Positions 12,106-18,822 of a stretch of DNA of 64,000 nt are shown here, piece by piece (positions within the stretch are counted from its first letter, which is position 1; each line of letters starts with the position of its first letter). The position numbers were made by a program, and so were the translations under genes. Below the pieces are notes generated by a model. It was given only the letters and a program-made list of their open reading frames with translations, was not told the DNA's origin and searched no databases. The stretch comes from Simplicispira lacusdiani (GTDB lineage: Bacteria > Pseudomonadota > Gammaproteobacteria > Burkholderiales > Burkholderiaceae_C), in contig NZ_QXGR01000005.1 in the NCBI RefSeq assembly GCF_003604195.1, positions 1-64,000 on the forward strand, read 5' to 3'.

Positions 12106-12372
12106 ATGGCAAATGAAGTTGAAATAGAAATTAAGATTCTCAAAGAAGGTGATGAAATCATAGGACTTTGGGAGAATAGAATATTGATAAGACACAAAGA
12201 TGGAGATGCGGAGTTTTTTATTCTATCTATAGATGAAAATGGCTATCCTCGACTAAGTAATAAAACATGGAAAATAACGAAAGGCGATGGCGAGATTCAT
12301 ATTAAAAGAAAAGTAGAAAATAAAAATAAAGGATCTAAAGGTGGCAATCCGCCAAAAGTAATTACATTTTAA
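12106..12372 (+). CDS. Cassette 3 gene 1: small beta-rich protein, unknown
   Basis: An 88-residue protein, first of three genes in one cassette. The first 70 residues alternate charged and hydrophobic positions in short strands (VEIEIKILKEGDEIIGLW, ILIRHKDGDAEFFIL), suggesting a compact beta domain. The last 18 residues are lysine-, asparagine- and glycine-rich and probably flexible or nucleic-acid-binding. AGGATGA lies before the ATG. GC content is about 35%, far below the host. I do not recognise a family. The linkage to zinc-knuckle and HNH genes suggests a nucleic-acid role. Confidence 0.75.
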   Translation: MANEVEIEIKILKEGDEIIGLWENRILIRHKDGDAEFFILSIDENGYPRLSNKTWKITKGDGEIHIKRKVENKNKGSKGGNPPKVITF

Positions 12373-12382
12373 GGCGGTAATT

Positions 12383-12658
12383 ATGCCATGTTCTAAATGT
12401 GGCAAGACTGGGCATAACGCTAGGTCTTGCCCGGATAATCAGAGCGAAAAAAATTCTATTGTGGGTGGGCGAGATCGCATGATCATTGCGATTGACAACA
12501 CCGATGAAGAAAGTCTGCATAAAATAGCCGCAGTAGTTATGAAAGCGAAACGGGAAATTGATCCAAATGCCCGTGGAACAATAGTTATTGGCGATGAAAC
12601 ATCACTTCCTCATAAGGTAATTCAGCTTTTAGAAAATAAAGAGCCTGGTGATGAGTAA
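12383..12658 (+). CDS. Cassette 3 gene 2: CCHC zinc-knuckle protein
   Basis: A 91-residue protein. Residues 3-16 (CSKCGKTGHNARSC) are a perfect CX2CX4HX4C zinc knuckle, the type that binds single-stranded nucleic acid in retroviral nucleocapsids and is uncommon in bacteria. After a polar linker, residues 33-90 form an alpha/beta segment (MIIAIDNTDEESLHKIAAVV, GTIVIGDETSLPHKVIQLL) I cannot place. The gene starts 10 bases after gene 1 and overlaps the HNH gene by 11 bases, so the three are co-translated. Function is unknown; a guide for the HNH nuclease is a guess. Confidence 0.82.
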   Translation: MPCSKCGKTGHNARSCPDNQSEKNSIVGGRDRMIIAIDNTDEESLHKIAAVVMKAKREIDPNARGTIVIGDETSLPHKVIQLLENKEPGDE

Positions 12659-12881
12659 AAAAAGACCGCCAAGTCATCTCAAAGCCCAGAAAGAAGTTAA
12701 AGAACGAGAAGGTTATATGTGTTTACGCTGTGGCGGTGTTTACAAAGATGCTCATGGTCATCACTTGCTTTACTATAGCGAGGGAGGTCCTGCTAATTAC
12801 CACACCATGGCAACGCAGTGTCCAGAATGCCATAGAAAGTATCATGCAAAAAAAGCAAACATAGACATAATTCGCTTTTAG
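12648..12881 (+). CDS. Cassette 3 gene 3: small HNH endonuclease
   Basis: A 77-residue HNH protein. The zinc ligands are CLRC at residues 25-28 and CPEC at residues 58-61, and the catalytic strand-helix is HGHHLLYY followed by NYHTMATQCPECHRKYH. That gives the pattern C2-HxHH-N-C2-H of small HNH nucleases. ATG codons occur at 12648 and 12651, and the reading frame overlaps the end of the zinc-knuckle gene. No partner methylase is present in the cassette, so it is not a standard restriction system. Free-standing HNH nucleases occur in phages, toxins and defence systems; which of these applies is open. Confidence 0.85.
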   Translation: MMSKKRPPSHLKAQKEVKEREGYMCLRCGGVYKDAHGHHLLYYSEGGPANYHTMATQCPECHRKYHAKKANIDIIRF

Positions 12882-13175
12882 CATGTAACAAAGCACTGAT
12901 ATTTTCCATTTGGCTTCAAATTTTTGTAAAGCATGGTGCTAATCGTTCCTTTATTTCTACCCATTGCATTCCATGAATATCAAAAATTCATTTGCCTTCG
13001 CAAGCGTTTATTCGTTGTGGGGTTGGCGTTTCGTGGGGCTTCGTCAGCTCGCGGTCGTGGTGGCGTTGGGTAAGTTATTGGTGTTTTTGGCTTCTAGCCA
13101 TTATTTCACTAGGGCAAGTAGCTCTGGTTTTCGTAGTCCGTGGCATTTGTTGTCACGGTTATTTTCTTGCGTTGG
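12882..13175 (+). other. Non-coding tail of cassette 3 (non-coding module 2)
   Basis: No gene with a ribosome site is visible. An ORF at 12964-13233 (89 codons) ends in the core of attC 3 and resembles the spurious ORF in cassette 1, because the DNA is related. From about 12953 onward the segment follows the layout of cassette 1, including the dispersed repeat. The first 65 bases may be a worn-out attC. Confidence 0.55.
13083..13136 (-). repeat. Dispersed repeat copy 4, inside cassette 3
   Basis: On the minus strand it reads AAAACCAGAGCTACTTGCCC and ends GGCTAGAAGCCAAAAAC, a diverged copy of the chromosomal repeat in the same orientation and relative position as in cassette 1. Confidence 0.65.
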
Positions 13176-13235
13176 GTCTAACCCGGCGCTCAAGCCGACC
13201 CGCATACTGCGGGCGGCTTATCTTGTTCGTTAGCC
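13176..13235 (+). other. attC site 3
   Basis: A 60-base site starting GTCTAAC and ending GTTAGCC. It differs from attC 2 at only a handful of bases, mostly near the right core. The core has one mismatch to GTTRRRY. Confidence 0.9.
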
Positions 13236-13267
13236 CTCTTTCCCAATGCAACCTTAGCTCGCTAAAA

Positions 13268-14068
13268 ATGGCTCAAAGCAATACAGAGGAAAAATCCCTT
13301 AAAGTGTCAGACATACGGATGCTTCGTCCCTTTGTGGTCCTCGAAAAAAAATCAAATATGTCTGTGGTGATTCAGCAGACTGAAACGTTCTCAGTAGAGA
13401 ACTGCAAGATTTCTTTCTTCACGCCGAATAACGTATCCCTGTTCGTAAGCATATCCCACCGAGAATTAAAAGAAGCGGAAAGAATTTACAAGAGCCTAAT
13501 CCATAAGGCGTTCGGCAAGAAAAACAAAATGAAAATTAAGGGGCGAAATCTGACCCGCCTTTATAATTATTTTGAGCACATCCAGAGCAGTATTATTGCC
13601 ATCTATACTGCAATTGAGTCACTTGCAAATATTGCAATTCCACATAGCTACAAGCTCGAGCGCAAGAACAACAAAGGGGTAACCGAACTCTGGGACAAAG
13701 AATCAATTGAGCGCTGGTACAAAACCAGCGAAAAAATATCTGATATCGTTCCGGGCGTCTTAGAAATCGACAGCCCCAAGAAGCTGCCTCTATGGCAAAA
13801 ATTTAAAGAGCTAGAAGATATTCGAAATGAAATTATTCATCAGAAGACGGCCATAAAAAGCAAAACGGATGTGGATTCACGGTTCCTCGCCCGTCTCTTA
13901 CAGCCAACTATTTTTAGCACCATAAAATCCGGATTCGATCTGATTTCATATTTCTGTAGCATGGATAAGAGTCACGCATACTTCCCTTTAGGTTTTGGGG
14001 TGGCACATGTAAAGCCAGAGGAAGTTGACGACTTTGGCGATACATTCGAGAAAATTGAAGATGATTGA
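13268..14068 (+). CDS. Cassette 4 protein with HEPN-type Rx4H motif
   Basis: A 266-residue protein, GC about 42%. The N-terminal 90 residues look beta-rich and unfamiliar. The middle has a long helix (HIQSSIIAIYTAIESLAN) typical of the first HEPN helices, and residues 182-192 (LEDIRNEIIHQ) carry R186-x4-H191, the catalytic pattern of HEPN RNases. A C-terminal helix and an acidic tail follow. HEPN proteins act in toxin-antitoxin, abortive infection and CRISPR ancillary systems. No antitoxin gene is in the cassette. I chose the ATG at 13268; the frame is open far upstream but only through cassette 3. The ribosome site is weak. Confidence 0.75.
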   Translation: MAQSNTEEKSLKVSDIRMLRPFVVLEKKSNMSVVIQQTETFSVENCKISFFTPNNVSLFVSISHRELKEAERIYKSLIHKAFGKKNKMKIKGRNLTRLYNYFEHIQSSIIAIYTAIESLANIAIPHSYKLERKNNKGVTELWDKESIERWYKTSEKISDIVPGVLEIDSPKKLPLWQKFKELEDIRNEIIHQKTAIKSKTDVDSRFLARLLQPTIFSTIKSGFDLISYFCSMDKSHAYFPLGFGVAHVKPEEVDDFGDTFEKIEDD

Positions 14069-14089
14069 ACCAACCGTTTTAGTCGCATG

Positions 14090-14161
14090 GGCTAACAATC
14101 CGGTCCAGCGGACAGTCGGCCAGCTGCGCTATCCGCCTGCCGCTGACCTTCGTCGTTAGGC
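14090..14161 (+). other. attC site 4
   Basis: A 72-base site from GGCTAAC to a perfect GTTAGGC core. GGTCCAGCGG pairs with CCGCTGACC, leaving an extra-helical base as usual in attC, and GGCCAGCTGCGC fills the centre. It is unrelated in sequence to attC 1-3, so this cassette came from a different pool. Confidence 0.9.
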
Positions 14162-14165
14162 GTCA

Positions 14166-14483
14166 ATGGCAACGCTGCAGCCGGGCGAAAGGGTCGTTAG
14201 AGAGGGAACGTTTCTCTACGATCTGCAGATCGAATGCGATGTCCGAATCGTGTACAGCCCAATCCACTATGGCACTGGCGATTGGGAAGATCCGCCGGAA
14301 ATTCAGAATGACCTCGAGCAGGACACGTACTACGTCCAATACGGGTCGACGACTGAACGGGGTCGCTTTAACGCGGGCGGCGGAGGCCATAGATCGCTGC
14401 CGGAAGCTATGGCGGCGGCGGAAGCCGCTCCTGGCATCGGTCCGACCGTACGCTGGCTGGGTCCGAGCGCGAATGACGCCTAA
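14166..14483 (+). CDS. Cassette 5 protein, unknown
   Basis: A 105-residue cytosolic protein with GC content near 58%, closer to host than the other cassette genes. It starts 11 bases after the recombination core with no Shine-Dalgarno sequence, so translation may depend on the junction or be leaderless. It ends in a TAA that is part of the next inverse core GCCTAAC. Recognisable patches are YDLQIECDVRIVYSPIHYG and SLPEAMAAAEAAPGIGPTV, the latter like a helical repeat over periodic Ala. I do not recognise the family. Confidence 0.75.
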   Translation: MATLQPGERVVREGTFLYDLQIECDVRIVYSPIHYGTGDWEDPPEIQNDLEQDTYYVQYGSTTERGRFNAGGGGHRSLPEAMAAAEAAPGIGPTVRWLGPSANDA

Positions 14484-14490
14484 CCCTTCC
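14478..14490 (+). other. Left part of a broken attC (site 5)
   Basis: GCCTAAC is a perfect inverse core followed by CCTTCC, as in many attC sites. The rest of the site is replaced by the IS left end. Confidence 0.7.
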
Positions 14491-14509
14491 TATATGGACT
14501 CCCCCTCAA

Positions 14510-14770
14510 CAGCAAGAGCCTGACCGATTGGGGACCAAGGGGTAAAAAAACCTGCAGTCGTATATCCGGCATCTGTTGTGGACTCTGTGGTGGTCCGTGC
14601 CGACATGGAATTTGCGTCACCGCTTCGCCACACGTTACAAGCGGCAGGCAAGCTGCCGGAAGAGTTATCGGCGTAGTGCGGTGTGGGAGGAACCCGATGG
14701 GCCATGATGGTCGATCATCTCGTCGCAAGTGGTGAATCGATAAGGCGCCTGGCGTGGTGATCCTGGCCGG
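14510..14770 (-). ncRNA. Candidate guide (seek/bridge) RNA region of the IS1111-type element
   Basis: IS110 and IS1111 elements encode a structured RNA that selects the target, in IS1111 types downstream of the transposase. This region is the element's only long non-coding stretch and lies downstream of the transposase stop. It contains at least one clear hairpin (CGGCAG-GCAAG-CTGCCG, 14642-14658). I could not identify the guide loops by eye, so boundaries are only limits. Confidence 0.5.
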
Positions 14771-14772
14771 TG

Positions 14773-15855
14773 TCAGTGCGGCATCACAAAGCTCTGGCGG
14801 TTCTCTTTCCTGTTCAACCGGGCTGCTTCATCGAACAGCTTGTGATCGCGCAGCGTCGCATAGCAAATGCGCGCCAGCTTGTTAGCCAGCGCGCAGGTGG
14901 CCTTGTTGTGGTTGCTGCGCCCCTGCACTTCCAGCGCCCAGCGGCGCACACCCTGTATCTCCTTGCCCGCCCCTTGCGCCACCTTGGCCGCTCGCAGCAC
15001 ACTGCGCGCGCCGTGCGTGAGCAGCATGCGCAAGTACCGGTCTCCCTTCTTGGAGATGCGGCCCAGATAGCGGCTGCCGCCCGAGCTGTACTCGCGGGGC
15101 GTCAGGCCAAACCAGCTGGAGAAGTGGCGTGCGTCCGCAAAGTGCGTCACATCCCCCGAGGTGGCTGCCACCATCGCAGTGGCTGTGAGCAGCCCGATAC
15201 CGAGCACCGACAGCAGCAGGGTGCAGGCTGGGTTTTGCTGGGCGGCCATGCTCAACTGCCGCTCCACCTGGGCGATACGCGCTTCCAGCAAACGGATCTC
15301 TTCGAGCAATTGCGAAGCCGTGTGGCGGATCAGATCAGGCACCGCCGACTGCGGATCGGCCAGTATCCGCCCCATCGTCTCAATGCCGGTGCGCGCTCCT
15401 ACGGGAATAGCGATGCCAAACTCCCGGCAAAAGCCCCGCAGGGCATTGATGCGCGAAGTGCGGGGGCCCATCCACAGCGAGCGAATGCGGTGCAACCCTT
15501 GCAAAGCCTGCTGTTCCACCGACTTCACACGCACGGGGCGCAAGTCTGACGCCCTGGCCGCTTCGAGCAAAGCGGCAGCATCGGTTGCGTCGGTCTTGTT
15601 GCGCCGCACATAGGCCCGCACGTACTGGGCGGGCAGCAGGCGCACCTTGATGCCCAGGCTGCCCAGCCAGCGCGCCCAGTGGTGGGCCGAGCCGCAGGCT
15701 TCCATGATGACCAAGCCCACGGATCGGTTGATGAACCAGCGCTCGAACTGCGAGCGGGTCAGCCGCTGGGTTTCGATGATGCGCCATTGGTCATCGGCCA
15801 CGGCGATCTGGAAAACGGATTTGGCCAAGTCGACGGCCACGGTAGTAGCATGCAT
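14773..15855 (-). CDS. IS110/IS1111-family transposase
   Basis: A 360-residue transposase. The N-terminal RuvC-like DEDD domain begins TTVAVDLAKSVFQIAV and continues with NKTDATDAAALLEAAR. The C-terminal Transposase_20 domain has LLSVLGIGLLTATAMVA, FSSWFGLTPREYSSGG (with the conserved serine) and KKGDRYLRMLLTHGARS. All domains are intact. The start ATG 15855 has AAGGAG eight bases upstream; an upstream extension to 15927 is read through the IS end. The enzyme works with a guide RNA and leaves no typical target duplications. Confidence 0.93.
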   Translation of the reverse strand: MHATTVAVDLAKSVFQIAVADDQWRIIETQRLTRSQFERWFINRSVGLVIMEACGSAHHWARWLGSLGIKVRLLPAQYVRAYVRRNKTDATDAAALLEAARASDLRPVRVKSVEQQALQGLHRIRSLWMGPRTSRINALRGFCREFGIAIPVGARTGIETMGRILADPQSAVPDLIRHTASQLLEEIRLLEARIAQVERQLSMAAQQNPACTLLLSVLGIGLLTATAMVAATSGDVTHFADARHFSSWFGLTPREYSSGGSRYLGRISKKGDRYLRMLLTHGARSVLRAAKVAQGAGKEIQGVRRWALEVQGRSNHNKATCALANKLARICYATLRDHKLFDEAARLNRKENRQSFVMPH

Positions 15856-15957
15856 GTCGGACTCCTTTCGTTTGAAGACCTGATCCCCACGCCAATGAAG
15901 ACCAGTGCGCCAATCTCGCGCAAACAAACGGGGGAGTCCATCCCATCATCGCAGCCG

Positions 15958-15994
15958 ACCACCTACGGCGTCAGCTGAACTCAGGGCATTAACC
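15958..15994 (+). other. Degenerate right half of an attC
   Basis: CGGCGTCAGCTGAACTCAGG is typical of the right arm of attC sites, but it ends in CATTAACC instead of GTTRRRY. It lies just outside the IS right end. Its arm does not pair well with the short left half at 14478. Confidence 0.5.
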
Positions 15995-16023
15995 GCTGAG
16001 GTTTGCCGTTCTGACTTAGTGGT

Positions 16024-16078
16024 GCTTTCTGGCTCTAGTGCTTATTCTGCATGCGCAAGAAGCTATTCTTTTCGTAGC
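16024..16078 (-). repeat. Dispersed repeat copy 5, in the remnant right end of the integron
   Basis: Read on the minus strand it starts GAAAAGAATAGCTTCTTGCG and ends CACTAGAGCCAGAAAG. The surrounding 15989-16110 resembles the non-coding modules of cassettes 1 and 3 but lacks an attC. Confidence 0.6.
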
Positions 16079-16180
16079 ACCTGCTTCTTCTGTCGTTTTA
16101 GCGCCCCAGCGGCACAACCCCACCCCTCGCCTCAAACAGCCCTACCATCGGGCCTTTGTTTTCCTCTGGAGCTTCCCTTC

Positions 16181-16582
16181 ATGCGCGTTCTTTTCGCCCT
16201 ACTTACGTCACTGGCCATTGCCCCCGCCGCCATGGCGCAGTTCGCAGGCGTCACCAGCCCCAGCGGCCTGGTTTTCCTGTCGCTCAAGGAAGGCGTGGGC
16301 GCCTCCCCGGCCGTCACCGATACCGTGAAAGTGCACTACCGTGGCACCTTCGCCGATGGCAAGGAGTTCGACAGCTCCTACAAGCGCGGCGAGCCCACCG
16401 AATTCCCGCTCAACCGCGTGATCCCCTGCTGGACCGAGGGCGTGCAGCGCATGAAGCCCGGCGGCAAGGCCCGGCTGACCTGCCCGCCCTCCATCGCCTA
16501 CGGCGAGCGCGGCGCGGGCGGCGTGATTCCACCGAACGCCACGCTCACCTTCGAGATCGAGCTGGTGTCCGTGCGCCGCTGA
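16181..16582 (+). CDS. FKBP-type peptidyl-prolyl cis-trans isomerase, exported
   Basis: A 133-residue protein with a signal peptide (MRVLFALLTSLAIAPAAMAQ) and one FKBP domain: VKVHYRGTFADGKEFDSS, FPLNRVIPCWTEGVQRM, GGKARLTCPPSIAYGERG and PPNATLTFEIELV. It should catalyse prolyl isomerisation in the periplasm. GGAG nine bases before the ATG fixes the start; the longer frame runs back into the IS and integron. It is the first host gene to the right of the integron. A free FKBP domain of this size is normal. Confidence 0.93.
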   Translation: MRVLFALLTSLAIAPAAMAQFAGVTSPSGLVFLSLKEGVGASPAVTDTVKVHYRGTFADGKEFDSSYKRGEPTEFPLNRVIPCWTEGVQRMKPGGKARLTCPPSIAYGERGAGGVIPPNATLTFEIELVSVRR

Positions 16583-16683
16583 GCGGCGCTCCGCGCCCCG
16601 GCAGGGCCTGCGCGGGCTTACACTTCCGTGCACAGGCCACGGCTTGGCCGCACGAAGGGTGCCGCCGCCGCCGCCCCCTGCCC

Positions 16684-18822
16684 ATGAGCCTTCCCGACCT
16701 GTCCTTTCTGCTGCACGCCCAGTCCCCCGATCCGGGGTCCGAGGGCGTGCCCCAAGCCTCGCCGCCCGAACCCGCCAGCGCCCCCGCGCAGGCCGAGGGC
16801 ACCCTGCCCGCGCTGGTCGCGGGGCTGCGCGCCTACCAGGCCGAGCTGGAGGCGCAGAACAAGGTGCTGCAGTACAGCCAGGCCGCCGCCGAGAGCGCAT
16901 CCGAGCGCTTCGAGGCCCTGTTCTCCAGCGTGCCGCTCGCGCTCATGGTGCTGGACGAATACGACGTGGTGGTGCAGGCCAACTCCATGGCGCACCGCTC
17001 GTTCCAGCCCACCGAAAAGGACCGTCCCCTCACGGCGCTCATGCCTTTCGTGTGCGAGGACGACACCGAACGCGTGCGCGCCGCTTTCGCCACGGCCCAG
17101 GCCGAGGGGCGCAGCGAGGCCACGGAAGTCGTCTTCCACATCGGCGGCGACGCGCGCATCACGGGCGACCTGCACATCGCCCGCATCGAGATGGCGCAGG
17201 ACGGCGCCGCGCCGCTCGTGCAGTTCCTCTGCGCCGTGATCGACCAGGGTCCGCTGCTGGCCGAGCGCCAGGCCCTGCAGCAGCGCAACGAGCAGCTCCA
17301 TGCCAGTGAAAAGCGCATGGAGGCCATCATCAACTCCGCGCTCGACGCCATCGTCTGCGTGGACCAGCACCAGCGCATCACCGTGTTCAACCCCACGGCG
17401 GCGGCACTGTTCCAGTGCAGCGCGAGCGACGCGCTGGGCAGCCCGCTGGAGCGCTTCCTTCCCGACGCCGCGCAGGCCCTGGCCTTCGCCCAGCTCGCCA
17501 CGCAGGCGCTGCTGGGCGAAATGACGGCGCGCACCGCCAGCGGCAAGGACCTGGCGGTGGAGGTCAGCGTCTCGTTCGAGCGCCATGCCGAAGGCGAGAC
17601 CACCACCGTCTTCGCGCGCGACCTCACCGGCCGCAAGAAGGCCGAGGCGCACCGCAACGAGCTGGAGGCGCAGCTGCGCGAGTCGCACAAGATGCAGGCC
17701 GTGGGCACCATGGCCGGCGGCATCGCGCACGATTTCAACAACATCCTGGGCGCCATCCTGGGCAACGTGGAACTGGCCAAGGCCGACTGCGGCATGGGAT
17801 CGCCCGCCATGGAGAGCCTGCTGGAGATCGAGAAGGCCGGGCGCCGCGCGCGCGACCTGGTGCGCCAGATCCTCACCTTCAGCCGCAACGAGCCGCCCCG
17901 GCGCACCGCCGTGCCCGTGGCCGAGGTCATGCACGACACCGAGCGCCTGCTGCGCGTGACCCTGCCCCCGGCCATCGACCTGCACATGCACCTGCCCAAG
18001 GGCCTGCCGCCCGTGCTGGCCGACCCCACGCAGGTGGAGCAGGCCCTGCTCAATCTCTGCACCAATGCCATCCACGCCATCGGGGACGCGCGGGGCGCGG
18101 TGCGGGTCGAAGCCGTGGCGGCCCATCCCGACCAGCGCCTGGGACTGCCCTCGGGCGACTACGTGGCCATCAGCGTGCAGGACAACGGCCCGGGCATGGA
18201 CGCGGCCACCCTGGAACGCATCTTCGAACCCTTCTTCACCACCAAGCCCGTGGGCCAGGGCACGGGCCTGGGCCTGTCCGTGGTGCATGGCGTGATGCGC
18301 ACGCACGCCGGCGCGGTGGATGTGCACAGCACGCCAGGCGATGGCAGCCGCTTCACGCTGTATTTCCCGGTCGCGCAGGCCTCGGTGCCGGCCGCCGAGA
18401 TGCATGTCCCGGCGCCAGCGCCCGCCGCGCCCCCGGCGGCCCAGCCCCAAGGCCGCCATGTGATGTACGTGGACGACGACCAGGCCCTGGTGTTCTTGGT
18501 GCAGCGCCTGCTGCGCCGGCGCGGCTACCAGGTGAGCGGCTTCAACGACCCGCACGCCGCCGCCGACGCCCTGCGCGCCGCGCCGCACGACTATCACCTG
18601 CTCGTGACCGACTACAACATGCCCGGCTATTCCGGCGTGGACCTGCTGCAGGAGGTGCGCGGCATCCGCCCCGACCTTCCCGTGGCGCTGGCTTCGGGCC
18701 ATGTCACGGCCGAGATCGAGCAGGCCGCGCTGGCGGCGGGCGCGCGCGCGCTGATCCACAAGCCCAACGACGTGCAGGAGCTGTGCGACACCGTGGACCG
18801 GCTGGTCAATGGCGCCCCCTGA
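16684..18822 (+). CDS. Hybrid sensor histidine kinase (PAS-PAS-HisKA-HATPase-REC)
   Basis: A 712-residue soluble hybrid kinase. Order: a short coiled segment (about 40-75), PAS 1 (about 75-190, FSSVPLALMVLDEYDVVV), PAS 2 (about 210-330, NSALDAIVCVDQHQRITVFN), HisKA with GGIAHDFNN and phospho-acceptor His349, HATPase with NAIHAIG, DNGPGMD and GTGLGLSVVHG, and a C-terminal receiver with Asp643 in TDYNMPG. No membrane segment is seen, so the signal is probably cytosolic. It overlaps the pseudouridine synthase gene by 14 bases. No dedicated response regulator is adjacent; the receiver may pass phosphate to an unlinked phosphotransfer protein. Confidence 0.92.
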   Translation: MSLPDLSFLLHAQSPDPGSEGVPQASPPEPASAPAQAEGTLPALVAGLRAYQAELEAQNKVLQYSQAAAESASERFEALFSSVPLALMVLDEYDVVVQANSMAHRSFQPTEKDRPLTALMPFVCEDDTERVRAAFATAQAEGRSEATEVVFHIGGDARITGDLHIARIEMAQDGAAPLVQFLCAVIDQGPLLAERQALQQRNEQLHASEKRMEAIINSALDAIVCVDQHQRITVFNPTAAALFQCSASDALGSPLERFLPDAAQALAFAQLATQALLGEMTARTASGKDLAVEVSVSFERHAEGETTTVFARDLTGRKKAEAHRNELEAQLRESHKMQAVGTMAGGIAHDFNNILGAILGNVELAKADCGMGSPAMESLLEIEKAGRRARDLVRQILTFSRNEPPRRTAVPVAEVMHDTERLLRVTLPPAIDLHMHLPKGLPPVLADPTQVEQALLNLCTNAIHAIGDARGAVRVEAVAAHPDQRLGLPSGDYVAISVQDNGPGMDAATLERIFEPFFTTKPVGQGTGLGLSVVHGVMRTHAGAVDVHSTPGDGSRFTLYFPVAQASVPAAEMHVPAPAPAAPPAAQPQGRHVMYVDDDQALVFLVQRLLRRRGYQVSGFNDPHAAADALRAAPHDYHLLVTDYNMPGYSGVDLLQEVRGIRPDLPVALASGHVTAEIEQAALAAGARALIHKPNDVQELCDTVDRLVNGAP

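Larger units (their letters stand above)
14487..15945 (-). mobile_element. IS110-family element, IS1111 type, inserted in an attC
   Basis: The element is about 1.45 kb. Twelve-base perfect inverted repeats ATGGACTCCCCC (14494-14505) and GGGGGAGTCCAT (15930-15941) lie near its ends; IS1111 elements have subterminal repeats, so exact ends are uncertain by several bases. The transposase is on the minus strand with a long non-coding stretch (about 280 bases) downstream of its stop and only about 85 bases upstream, the IS1111 layout. The left end lies 6 bases from an attC inverse core. A known subgroup of IS1111 elements targets attC sites. Confidence 0.85.
10173..16110 (+). mobile_element. Chromosomal integron (intI, attI, cassette array, decayed right end)
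   Basis: A complete integron layout: intI on the minus strand, a candidate attI core beside its start, and an outward array on the plus strand. Cassette junctions (between G and TT of GTTRRRY) are at 11319/11320, 11639/11640, 12065/12066, 13229/13230 and 14155/14156. Cassettes are AT-rich relative to the host except the last. An IS breaks the fifth attC. The right limit near 16110 is approximate because no intact attC closes the array before the FKBP gene. Left neighbour is soxC. Confidence 0.9.

Noticed and set aside
12992..13267. Upstream extension of the HEPN-like gene into cassette 3
   Set aside because: It would cross attC 3 and a cassette junction; the ATG at 13268 is in the proper cassette.
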